DNA of 11,713 nucleotides. Origin: Actinomycetes bacterium (GTDB lineage: Bacteria; Actinomycetota; CALGFH01). Location: NCBI GenBank assembly GCA_030152105.1, contig JASLIH010000239.1, forward strand, positions 1 to 11,713, given 5' to 3'. How positions within the stretch are numbered: the stretch's first letter is position 1; every line of letters begins with the position of its first letter. Below, piece after piece: positions 5,832 to 11,713 of this stretch. A program made the position numbers and the translations under genes. The notes under the pieces are model-generated. The model was not told the DNA's origin. It worked only from the letters and a program-made list of their open reading frames with translations, and did not search any database.

Positions 5832-6847
5832 CCCGCGGCGGCCTGCTGGCGGCCGGCTGCGCCGGCCTGGCCGGGGCGGCGCTGGCCGCCGTCCTGGTCG
5901 GGCCGGTCCCGCTCAACCCGGGCGCCGTCCTGGTCGAGCTGGCCGGACGGCTGCCGCTGGTGACCACCCACTCGGGGCTGTCGCAGCAGGAGGCGGCCAT
6001 CCTGTGGCAGCTGCGGCTACCCCGGGTGGTCCTCGGCGGGCTCGTCGGGGCCATGCTGGCCCTGGCCGGGGCGGCCTACCAGGGGGTGTTCCGCAACCCC
6101 CTGGCCGACCCGTACCTGCTGGGGGCGGCCGCCGGGGCCGGCCTGGGGGCCACCCTGGCCATCGCCTACGGCCCCGACACCGCCTCCTGGCCGGTCGACC
6201 TGCTACCGCTGGCCGCCTTCGCCGGGGCCGTCATCGGCGTCGTGGCCGCCTACGCCCTCGGGCGCTCGGGCGGGGCCAGGACGACCACCACCCTGATCCT
6301 CTCGGGGGTCGCTGTGGCCGCCTTCCTGACCGCCGTCCAGACCTACCTGCAGCAGCAGAATGCGGAGACCCTCCGGGAGGTCTACGGCTGGATCCTCGGC
6401 CGCCTGACCACCGCCGGCTGGCACGAGGTCGCCCTGGTGGTGCCGTACGCGCTGCTCAGCACCGTGGCCATCCTGCTCCACCGGCGACTGATCGACGTGC
6501 TCGCCGTGGGCGACGACGAGGCCGCCAGCCTCGGGGTCCGGGCGGCCCGGGTGCGGCTGGTGGTGGTCGCGGCGGCCACCCTGGCCACCGCGGCCGCGGT
6601 CGCGGTCAGCGGCCTGATCGGGTTCGTCGGCATCATCGTGCCCCACACCATCCGGCTGGTCGCCGGGCCCAGCCACCGGCTCCTGGTCCCGCTCAGCCTG
6701 ATCGGCGGGGCGGCCTTCCTGATCCTGGCCGACCTGGTCGCCCGCACCGTGATGGCCCCGGCCGAGCTGCCCATCGGGGTGATCACGGCGTTCTTCGGGG
6801 CGCCCTTCTTCGCCCTGGTCCTGCGGTCCTCCCGGCAGGTCGCATGA
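5828..6847 (+). CDS. btuC: Corrinoid ABC transporter permease (FecCD/BtuC family)
   Basis: This is the membrane channel subunit of the corrinoid importer; two copies would pair with two BtuD subunits. The 339-residue protein is highly hydrophobic, with about ten membrane helices as in BtuC. Signature stretches include RLPRVVLGGLVGAMLALAG followed by YQGVFRNPLADPYLLG (about residues 64-100). The ATPase-coupling region GLIGFVGIIVPHTIRL lies at about 260-275, and ELPIGVITAFFGAPFF is near the C-terminus. Start is the GTG at 5828, which overlaps the btuF stop; GGAGG at 5813-5817 provides a ribosome site 10 bases ahead. The frame is open far upstream, but earlier starts would lie wholly inside btuF. 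The FecCD family also serves iron-siderophores, and the locus decides for corrinoids. Confidence 0.94.
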   Translation: MTRGGLLAAGCAGLAGAALAAVLVGPVPLNPGAVLVELAGRLPLVTTHSGLSQQEAAILWQLRLPRVVLGGLVGAMLALAGAAYQGVFRNPLADPYLLGAAAGAGLGATLAIAYGPDTASWPVDLLPLAAFAGAVIGVVAAYALGRSGGARTTTTLILSGVAVAAFLTAVQTYLQQQNAETLREVYGWILGRLTTAGWHEVALVVPYALLSTVAILLHRRLIDVLAVGDDEAASLGVRAARVRLVVVAAATLATAAAVAVSGLIGFVGIIVPHTIRLVAGPSHRLLVPLSLIGGAAFLILADLVARTVMAPAELPIGVITAFFGAPFFALVLRSSRQVA

Positions 6848-7638
6848 CCACCGTCGAGGTCAAGGGGGTGTCGGTCGCGCTGGACGGGCGGCCGGTGCTC
6901 ACCGACCTGCACCTGGTCATCGCCGGCGGGTCCCGGCTCGGCCTGATCGGGCCCAACGGGTCGGGCAAGACGACCCTGCTGCGGGCCATCGCCGGGCTGA
7001 TCCCCTACCAGGGCGAGATCCGCGTCGGGGACGCCGCCGGGGGCGGGCTGTCGCGCCGGGAGCTGGCCAGGCGGATCGCCATGGTCCCCCAGAACCCGGT
7101 GGTCCCGGCCGGGATCACCGTCACCGAGTACGTGCTGCTGGGGCGCACCCCCTACATCCCCACCTTCGGCACCGAGTCCCGGCGCGACCTGGCCATCGTG
7201 GCCTCGGTCCTGGACCACCTCGACCTGACCGGTCTCGCGACCCGCCGGCTCGACTCGATCAGCGGCGGCGAGCGTCAGCGGGCCGTGCTGGCCAGGGCCC
7301 TGGCCCAGCAGGCACCGGTGCTGCTGCTGGACGAGCCGACCACCGGCCTGGACGTCGGCCACCAGCAGCAGGTGCTCGAGCTGGTCGACACCCTCCGCGA
7401 CGACCTTGACCTGACCGTGGTCAGCGCCATGCACGACCTGACCCTGGCCGGCCAGTTCGCCGACCAGCTGGTCCTGCTCGACGGCGGCCGGGTCGCGGCC
7501 GCCGGCCCGCCGGCGACGGTCCTGACCGAGGAGGTCATCAGCCGGCACTACCACGCGTCGGTGCGTGTGCTCGAAGATCCCGGCGGCGGGATCGTGGTGG
7601 TCCCTGTCCGTCACGTCGAGAAGCAGGTGGCAACATGA
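6844..7638 (+). CDS. btuD: Corrinoid ABC transporter ATP-binding protein
   Basis: This is the cytoplasmic ATPase that powers corrinoid import through BtuC. The 264-residue protein has all nucleotide-binding motifs intact: Walker A GPNGSGKTT at residues 36-44, Q-loop Gln83 in MVPQNP, signature ISGGE at 139-143, Walker B LLLDEP ending at Glu164/Pro165, D-loop GLD at 168-170, and H-loop His197 in SAMHD. The spacing between them is that of FecE/BtuD-type ATPases. About 30 residues follow the core, including a valine-rich stretch, which is longer than minimal BtuD. The ATG at 6844 overlaps the btuC stop by 4 bases with only a weak ribosome site, suggesting translation by coupling. ATGA at the end overlaps cobO in the same manner. 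Confidence 0.94.
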   Translation: MTTVEVKGVSVALDGRPVLTDLHLVIAGGSRLGLIGPNGSGKTTLLRAIAGLIPYQGEIRVGDAAGGGLSRRELARRIAMVPQNPVVPAGITVTEYVLLGRTPYIPTFGTESRRDLAIVASVLDHLDLTGLATRRLDSISGGERQRAVLARALAQQAPVLLLDEPTTGLDVGHQQQVLELVDTLRDDLDLTVVSAMHDLTLAGQFADQLVLLDGGRVAAAGPPATVLTEEVISRHYHASVRVLEDPGGGIVVVPVRHVEKQVAT

Positions 7639-8201
7639 GCTCTCAACCCCCGGTGGACCCGCCGCAGCGGCCGGCCCGGCGCTCGGCACCGTCGCTGGTG
7701 CTGGTGAACACCGGCGACGGCAAGGGCAAGTCGACGGCCGCGTTCGGGACGGCCCTGCGGGCGGTGGCCCGCGGCTGGAAGGTCTGTGTCATCCAGTTCC
7801 TCAAGTCGGGCCGCTGGCGGACCGGCGAGGAGGAGATCGGCCGCCGCCTCGGGATCGACTGGAACCCGCTCGGCGACGGCTTCACCTGGGACTCCGACGA
7901 CCTGGAGGCGACGAGGGCCAGGGCGGTGGGCGCCTGGGCGGCGGCCCGGCGGGTGCTCGAGGGCGGCGACTACCAGCTGGTCGTCCTGGACGAGATCACC
8001 TACCCGATGAACTGGGGCTGGATCGACAGCGCCGAGGTGGCCGGGGCGATCCGGGACCGCCCGCCGGCGGTCAACGTGGTCGCGACCGGCCGCGACGCCC
8101 CGGCCGAGCTGGTCGAGGTGGCCGACACCGTCACCGAGATGCGCAAGCTCCGCCACGCCTACGACCGCGGTGTCACAGCGCGGCGGGGGATTGACTACTG
8201 A
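7635..8201 (+). CDS. cobO: Corrinoid (cob(I)yrinic acid a,c-diamide) adenosyltransferase, CobA/CobO/BtuR type
   Basis: The enzyme transfers the 5'-deoxyadenosyl group of ATP to the cobalt of a reduced corrinoid, turning imported cobalamin or cobinamide into the adenosyl form. The 188-residue length is normal. The family's unusual P-loop GDGKGKST is at residues 27-34, preceded by LVNT and followed by AAFGTALRAVARGWKV and the IQFLKS segment. LVVLDEITYPMNWGW (about 115-129) is the second conserved block. The protein ends in the typical ARRGIDY tail. A proline/arginine-rich N-terminal 20 residues is probably disordered. The ATG at 7635 overlaps the btuD stop; AGGTGG stands just upstream. It sits between importer and loop-assembly genes, which matches its place in the salvage order. 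Confidence 0.95.
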   Translation: MSSQPPVDPPQRPARRSAPSLVLVNTGDGKGKSTAAFGTALRAVARGWKVCVIQFLKSGRWRTGEEEIGRRLGIDWNPLGDGFTWDSDDLEATRARAVGAWAAARRVLEGGDYQLVVLDEITYPMNWGWIDSAEVAGAIRDRPPAVNVVATGRDAPAELVEVADTVTEMRKLRHAYDRGVTARRGIDY

Positions 8202-8770
8202 TGGCGCTGACCCTGCTGCTCGGCGGCGCCCGCAGCGGCAAGTCGGCCCTGGCCGAACGGCTGGCCGCCCGCTGGGACGGCCCGGTCACGGTGGTGGTCA
8301 CCGCCGAGGCCGGAGACGCCGAGATGGCCGAGCGGATCCGCCGCCACCGCGCCCGGCGGCCGGCGGGCTGGCGGACGGTCGAGGAGCCGCTCGACCTGGA
8401 GGCGGCCCTGGCCGGCGCCCCCGCCGGCGCCCAGGTGCTGGTCGACTGCCTCACCCTGTGGGTCGCGAACCTGATCGGGCAGCAGGACCTGACCGACGAG
8501 CAGGTCGGGCGCCGGGCCCGCTCGGCCGCGGCCGCGGCGGCGGCCAGGGCGGCCCCCACGGTGGTGGTCAGCAACGAGGTCGGTGCCGGGATCGTCCCCG
8601 CCGACGCCCTGTCCCGCCGCTACCGCGACCTGCTCGGCGAGGTCAACGCCGTCTGGGCGGCCGCCGCCGACCACGCCCTGCTGCTGGTCGCCGGCCGGGC
8701 CGTGCCCCTGCTCGACCCCCTGGCCCTGCTCGGGCCGGCCCCGGAGGCCAAGGCGGACGCCCGTGGCTGA
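8201..8770 (+). CDS. cobU: Adenosylcobinamide kinase / adenosylcobinamide-phosphate guanylyltransferase
   Basis: This bifunctional enzyme phosphorylates adenosylcobinamide and then attaches GMP, giving AdoCbi-GDP for CobS. The 189-residue protein starts with the P-loop GGARSGKS at residues 8-15. His49 in RIRRHRARRP matches the histidine that carries the covalent GMP in Salmonella CobU (His46). Later family blocks are VDCLTLWVANL, SNEVGAGIVP, and the YRDLLGEVNAVWA region, ending with AGRAVPL. The ATG at 8201 shares its A with the cobO TGA (TGATG), with a G-rich ribosome site about 11 bases upstream. The last 8 bases overlap cobT. All key residues that I can check are present. Confidence 0.95.
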   Translation: MALTLLLGGARSGKSALAERLAARWDGPVTVVVTAEAGDAEMAERIRRHRARRPAGWRTVEEPLDLEAALAGAPAGAQVLVDCLTLWVANLIGQQDLTDEQVGRRARSAAAAAAARAAPTVVVSNEVGAGIVPADALSRRYRDLLGEVNAVWAAAADHALLLVAGRAVPLLDPLALLGPAPEAKADARG

Positions 8771-9776
8771 CCTGGTCGGCCTCGACCGGCAGGTGGCCCA
8801 CCTGCTGGTCCGGGCGCCCGGGCCCGACCGGGAGGCGGAGGCGGCGGTCGCCGGGCGGGCCCGGCAGGTCCTGCGGCCGTCCGGGGCCCTTGCCCGGCTG
8901 GACGAGCTGGCCGCGTGGCTGGCCGCCTGGCAGGGGACCAGCAGGCCGGCCGTGCGCCGCCCGGCCGCGGTGGTGTTCGCGGCCGACCACGGGGTCGCGG
9001 CCTCGGGGGTCAGCGCCTACCCGGCCGAGGTGACCGCGGCCATGCTCAAGGCCCTGCGCGAGGGCGCGGCCACCGCCTGCGTGCTGGCCAGGCAGGTGGG
9101 CGCGACCCTGGACGTGGTCGACGTCGGGGTCGGCGAGCCCACCGGCGACCTGGCCCGCCAGGCGGCTCTCGACCCGGCCCGGTTCCGGGCCTGTGTGCAG
9201 GCCGGCCGGGACGCCGTGGCCAGGCTGGACACCGACCTGCTGGTCCTGGGCGAGATGGGCATCGGCAACACCACCGCGGCCGCCGCGGTCACCGCCATCC
9301 TCCTCGGCCGCCCGGCCGAGGCCAGCACCGGCCGCGGCACCGGTGTCGACGACACCGGGCTGGCCCGCAAGCTGGCCGCCGTCGAGGCGGCCCGGCGCCG
9401 GGTCGGGGACGGGGCGGCACCGCTGGAGGTGCTGCGCCAGGCCGGCGGGGCCGAGCTGGCCGCCCTGGCCGGGGCCGCTCTCGAGGCCCGCCTGCGCCGG
9501 CTGCCCCTGGTCCTGGACGGGTTCGTGGTCACCGCCGCCGTGACCCCGCTGGAGCTGCTGTGTCCCGGCGCCCTGGCCAACGCCGTCGCCGGCCACCGCT
9601 CGGCCGAGCCCGGCCACCAGGCCCTGCTCGAGCGGCTCGGCAAGCAGCCCCTGCTCGACCTGGGCATGCGCCTGGGGGAGGCCAGCGGCGCCCTGGCCGC
9701 CGTCCCCCTGCTGCGCCTGGCCGCCGCCGCCGTCACCGAGGTCGCCACCTTCGCCGACTGGGGCCTGGCGCGGTGA
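8763..9776 (+). CDS. cobT: Nicotinate-nucleotide:dimethylbenzimidazole phosphoribosyltransferase
   Basis: CobT activates the lower-ligand base (typically 5,6-dimethylbenzimidazole) to its alpha-ribazole phosphate using nicotinate mononucleotide. The 337-residue length is close to the usual 350. Family blocks: AADHGV at about residues 73-78, EMGIGNTT at 164-171 (phosphate/NaMN binding), and LGEASGA with Glu306, which lines up with the catalytic glutamate Glu317 of Salmonella CobT. I start at the GTG at 8763, which overlaps cobU by 8 bases and has AGGCGGA 5 bases ahead. The open frame reaches back to 8583 inside cobU, but that extension does not look like CobT. Its TGA overlaps the cobS GTG. 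Base preference cannot be read from the sequence with confidence. Confidence 0.95.
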   Translation: MADLVGLDRQVAHLLVRAPGPDREAEAAVAGRARQVLRPSGALARLDELAAWLAAWQGTSRPAVRRPAAVVFAADHGVAASGVSAYPAEVTAAMLKALREGAATACVLARQVGATLDVVDVGVGEPTGDLARQAALDPARFRACVQAGRDAVARLDTDLLVLGEMGIGNTTAAAAVTAILLGRPAEASTGRGTGVDDTGLARKLAAVEAARRRVGDGAAPLEVLRQAGGAELAALAGAALEARLRRLPLVLDGFVVTAAVTPLELLCPGALANAVAGHRSAEPGHQALLERLGKQPLLDLGMRLGEASGALAAVPLLRLAAAAVTEVATFADWGLAR

Positions 9777-10564
9777 ACGGGTTCCTCGGGGCGGTGTCGT
9801 TCCTGACCCGGGTGCCGACCGGGACGGGGACGCGGCGGCCCGAGGAGCTGGCGGGGTTCGTCCCCTGGTTCCCGGCGGTCGGCGCCGGGGTCGGGCTGGC
9901 CGTGGCCGCCGTCTACGTCGGCGCCGGCCAGCTGCTGCCGCCGCTGCCGGCGGCGTCGCTGGCCGTGGTCGCCGGTATCTGCCTGACCGGGGCGTTCCAC
10001 GAGGACGGCCTCGGCGACACCGCCGACGCGTTCGCGGGCGGCCACGACCGCGACAGCACCGTCCACATCCTCAAGGACCCGCGCCTCGGCACCTTCGGGG
10101 TCCTGGCCGTCGCGGCCAGCCTGCTGCTGCGGGCCGGGGCCGTGGCCGCCCTGGCCCCGGCGGCCGCCCTGGCCGCCCTGCCGGCCGCCCACGCCCTCAG
10201 CCGGGCCGCGGCGGTGGCGACCATGACCGTGCTGCCGCCGGCCGCCGAGACCGGCCTCGAGGCCAGCTACGCCCTCGCCCTGTCCCGCCGCCGGGCCATG
10301 GCCGGGGCCGTGGCCGGCCTGGCCGTGGCCGTGGCCCTGCTCGGCCTGCCCGCCCTGTGGGCGGCCGCGGCCGCCGGGCTGGCCGCGTTCGCGCTGGGGC
10401 GGCTGGCCGTCCGGCGCATCGGCGGGGTCAGCGGCGACGTGCTCGGCGCCGTCCAGCAGCTCGGGGAGATCCTGACCCTGCTGGTGGCGGTGGCCGTGAC
10501 CGGCGCCTCCGGGTGGGAATCGCCGGTCTCGTCCGTGCTTGCCTTAGTGTCCGGTTCCTGGTAG
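9773..10564 (+). CDS. cobS: Adenosylcobinamide-GDP ribazoletransferase (cobalamin synthase)
   Basis: CobS is the membrane enzyme that joins AdoCbi-GDP to alpha-ribazole (phosphate), completing the nucleotide loop. The 263-residue protein is alanine/leucine-rich with several membrane helices. It carries the family's metal-binding core HEDGLGDTADAFAGG (about residues 77-91), then DRDSTVHILKDPRLGTFG (about 93-110), and the C-terminal GDVLGAVQQLGEILTLL block. Start is the GTG at 9773, overlapping the cobT stop by 4 bases. The N-terminal FLTRVP is typical for CobS. The final 20 or so residues (from GASGWES) are less hydrophobic and not conserved as far as I can judge. It is the last gene of the operon; no convincing terminator follows. 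Confidence 0.95.
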   Translation: MNGFLGAVSFLTRVPTGTGTRRPEELAGFVPWFPAVGAGVGLAVAAVYVGAGQLLPPLPAASLAVVAGICLTGAFHEDGLGDTADAFAGGHDRDSTVHILKDPRLGTFGVLAVAASLLLRAGAVAALAPAAALAALPAAHALSRAAAVATMTVLPPAAETGLEASYALALSRRRAMAGAVAGLAVAVALLGLPALWAAAAAGLAAFALGRLAVRRIGGVSGDVLGAVQQLGEILTLLVAVAVTGASGWESPVSSVLALVSGSW

Positions 10565-10616
10565 CCGGGTAGGGGCCAAGGATCGGACAGACCACTCGAA
10601 AGAGGAGGGAACGATC
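10565..10616 (+). promoter_or_regulatory. cobS-fdhA intergenic gap with fdhA ribosome binding site
   Basis: AGGAGG at 10603-10608 lies 8 bases before the TTG at 10617 and sets the fdhA start. The 52-base gap and strong ribosome site suggest fdhA is translated independently of the B12 operon. I cannot point to a confident promoter; TTGCCT at 10539-10544 could be a -35 but no good -10 follows at proper spacing. Confidence 0.55.
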
Positions 10617-11713
10617 TTGGCGGGAACCAACCGCGGCGTCGTCTACACCGGACCCGGCAACGTCGAGGTGCAGAGCCTCGACTACCCCAAGCTGGAACTC
10701 CCCGAGCAGAGCAACCGACAGCTTCAGCACGGCGCGATCCTGAAGGTCGTCGCCAGCAACATCTGCGGCTCCGACCAGCACATGGTCCGCGGGCGGACCA
10801 CCGCCCCCGAGGGCCAGACCCTGGGCCATGAGATCACCGGCGAGGTCGCCGAGGTCGGCCGCGACGTCGAGTTCATCAAGCAGGGCGACCTGGTCAGCGT
10901 CCCGTTCAACATCGCCTGCGGACGCTGCCGCAACTGCAAGGAGCGCAACACCGGCGTCTGCGAGAACGTCAACCCGGCCCGGGCCGGGGCGGCCTACGGC
11001 TACGTCGACATGGGCGGCTGGATGGGCGGCCAGGCCGAGTACGTGACCGTCCCCTACGCCGACTGGAACCTGCTCAAGTTCCCCGACAAGGACCAGGCCA
11101 TGGAGAAGATCCAGGACCTGGCCATGCTGTCGGACATCTTCCCGACCGGCTACCACGGCGCCTGGACGGCCGGGGTGACCACCGGGTCGACCGTCTACAT
11201 CGCCGGCGCCGGCCCGGTCGGGCTGGCCAGCGCCACCTCGGCCCACCTGCTGGGCGCGGCGGTGGTCATCGTCGGGGACATGAACAAGGACCGGCTGGCC
11301 CAGGCGGCCAGCTTCGGCTGCGAGACCATCGACCTGTCGGCCCACGACGACCTGCGCGAGCAGCTCCAGCAGATCCTGGGCGGGTCGGGCGAGGTCGACG
11401 CCGCTGTCGACTGCGTCGGCTTCGAGGCCCGCGGCCACGGGACCGAGGGCTCCCAGGGCGAGGCTCCGGCGACGGTGCTCAACTCGGTCATGGACATCAC
11501 CAGGGCGGCCGGGAGGCTCGGGATCCCCGGGCTGTACGTGACCGGCGACCCGGGCGCGGTCGACGAGCCGGCCAAGGTCGGGTCGCTGTCGATCCGGATC
11601 GGGCTCGGCTGGGCCAAGTCCCACTCCTTCACCACCGGCCAGTGCCCGGTGATGAAGTACAACCGCCAGCTGATGATGGCGATCCTCCACGACAAGGTGC
11701 AGATCGCCAAGAA
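10617..11713 (+). CDS. fdhA: Glutathione-independent formaldehyde dehydrogenase (3' end outside window)
   Basis: This zinc-dependent, NAD-linked enzyme oxidises formaldehyde to formate without glutathione or mycothiol and can also dismutate aldehydes. The visible 365 residues closely resemble the Pseudomonas putida enzyme (about 398 residues), so only some 30-35 residues are missing. Catalytic zinc ligands Cys50, His71 and Asp173 correspond to Cys46, His67 and Asp169 there. Structural zinc cysteines 101, 104, 107 and 115 are all present. The NAD-binding GAGPVG is at residues 197-202, and VGFEARGHG, LNSVMDITRAAG and GWAKSHSF are further family blocks. I start at TTG 10617 because AGGAGG is well placed and relatives begin at the same NRGVVY segment; no ATG or GTG fits. 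Role is detoxification or C1 metabolism; a direct link with the B12 operon is not shown. Confidence 0.95.
   Translation, partial: MAGTNRGVVYTGPGNVEVQSLDYPKLELPEQSNRQLQHGAILKVVASNICGSDQHMVRGRTTAPEGQTLGHEITGEVAEVGRDVEFIKQGDLVSVPFNIACGRCRNCKERNTGVCENVNPARAGAAYGYVDMGGWMGGQAEYVTVPYADWNLLKFPDKDQAMEKIQDLAMLSDIFPTGYHGAWTAGVTTGSTVYIAGAGPVGLASATSAHLLGAAVVIVGDMNKDRLAQAASFGCETIDLSAHDDLREQLQQILGGSGEVDAAVDCVGFEARGHGTEGSQGEAPATVLNSVMDITRAAGRLGIPGLYVTGDPGAVDEPAKVGSLSIRIGLGWAKSHSFTTGQCPVMKYNRQLMMAILHDKVQIAK

Larger units (their letters stand above)
4962..10564 (+). other. B12 uptake and salvage operon btuFCD-cobO-cobU-cobT-cobS
   Basis: Seven same-strand genes follow the riboswitch and every junction overlaps: btuF/btuC 4 bases (GTGA), btuC/btuD 4 (ATGA), btuD/cobO 4 (ATGA), cobO/cobU 1 (TGATG), cobU/cobT 8, cobT/cobS 4 (GTGA). 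This implies a single message with translational coupling, so closing the btuF start by B12 would damp the whole pathway. No internal promoter is apparent. Confidence 0.9.

Noticed and set aside
8583..8762. Upstream extension of cobT within cobU
   Set aside because: The extension is Pro/Cys/Arg-rich out-of-frame reading of cobU. The GTG at 8763 gives the expected CobT N-terminus and operon-style overlap.
10551..10568. Hairpin CCGGTT/AGCCGG across the cobS stop as an operon terminator
   Set aside because: The stem is only 6 bp with a G-U pair and is not followed by a T-run, so it is not a convincing intrinsic terminator.
1..11713. CRISPR arrays, tRNA/rRNA genes, insertion sequences, phage or toxin-antitoxin genes
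   Set aside because: I looked for spaced direct repeats, cloverleaf/rRNA signatures, terminal inverted repeats with transposase, and phage proteins on both strands and saw none. Short G+C-rich repeats here are codon-bias effects.

Overview
The window is very GC-rich DNA (clearly above 70% G+C by eye), densely packed with genes, with frequent GTG/TTG starts and third positions that are almost always G or C. A homodimeric-type pyruvate dehydrogenase E1 (AceE), a glutathione-independent formaldehyde dehydrogenase, and a lipoprotein-anchored substrate-binding protein with no outer-membrane receptor beside it suggest a monoderm, actinobacterial lineage (Actinomycetota, possibly deep-branching). 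That placement is an inference from gene content and sequence style.

Layout. At the left edge (1-1284, minus) is the N-terminal half of aceE. Divergent from it is a LysE-family exporter (1356-1994, plus). This meets an EamA/DMT-family transporter (1991-2950, minus) tail to tail, and the two share a CTAG that is the stop codon on both strands. A 46-residue single-pass membrane protein with a strong ribosome binding site follows (3033-3173, plus). It converges on a DUF885 metallopeptidase-like gene (3176-4729, minus), with only 2 bases between the stop codons, inside a 12-base palindrome.

The centre of the window is a vitamin B12 locus. A promoter (-10 TATACT) leads into a complete cobalamin riboswitch (aptamer 4777-4879 with a canonical B12 box). 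A long hairpin downstream hides both the Shine-Dalgarno sequence and the start codon of the first gene. Seven tightly coupled plus-strand genes follow (4962-10564): btuF, btuC, btuD (corrinoid importer), cobO/btuR (corrinoid adenosyltransferase), cobU, cobT and cobS (nucleotide-loop assembly). Every junction overlaps by 1 to 8 bases. Together they would import a corrinoid such as cobinamide or cobalamin, adenosylate it, activate the aminopropanol side chain with GDP, activate the lower-ligand base, and join the two. This is an uptake-plus-salvage cassette under one B12-sensing switch. No corrin-ring synthesis gene is present, nor cbiB, bluB or the phosphatase cobC.

After a 52-base gap, fdhA (glutathione-independent formaldehyde dehydrogenase) starts at a TTG with an AGGAGG ribosome binding site and runs off the right edge. 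I found no tRNA, rRNA, CRISPR array, insertion sequence or phage gene. The families are known ones. The most interesting parts are the regulatory architecture in front of btuF and the compact organisation of the B12 operon.
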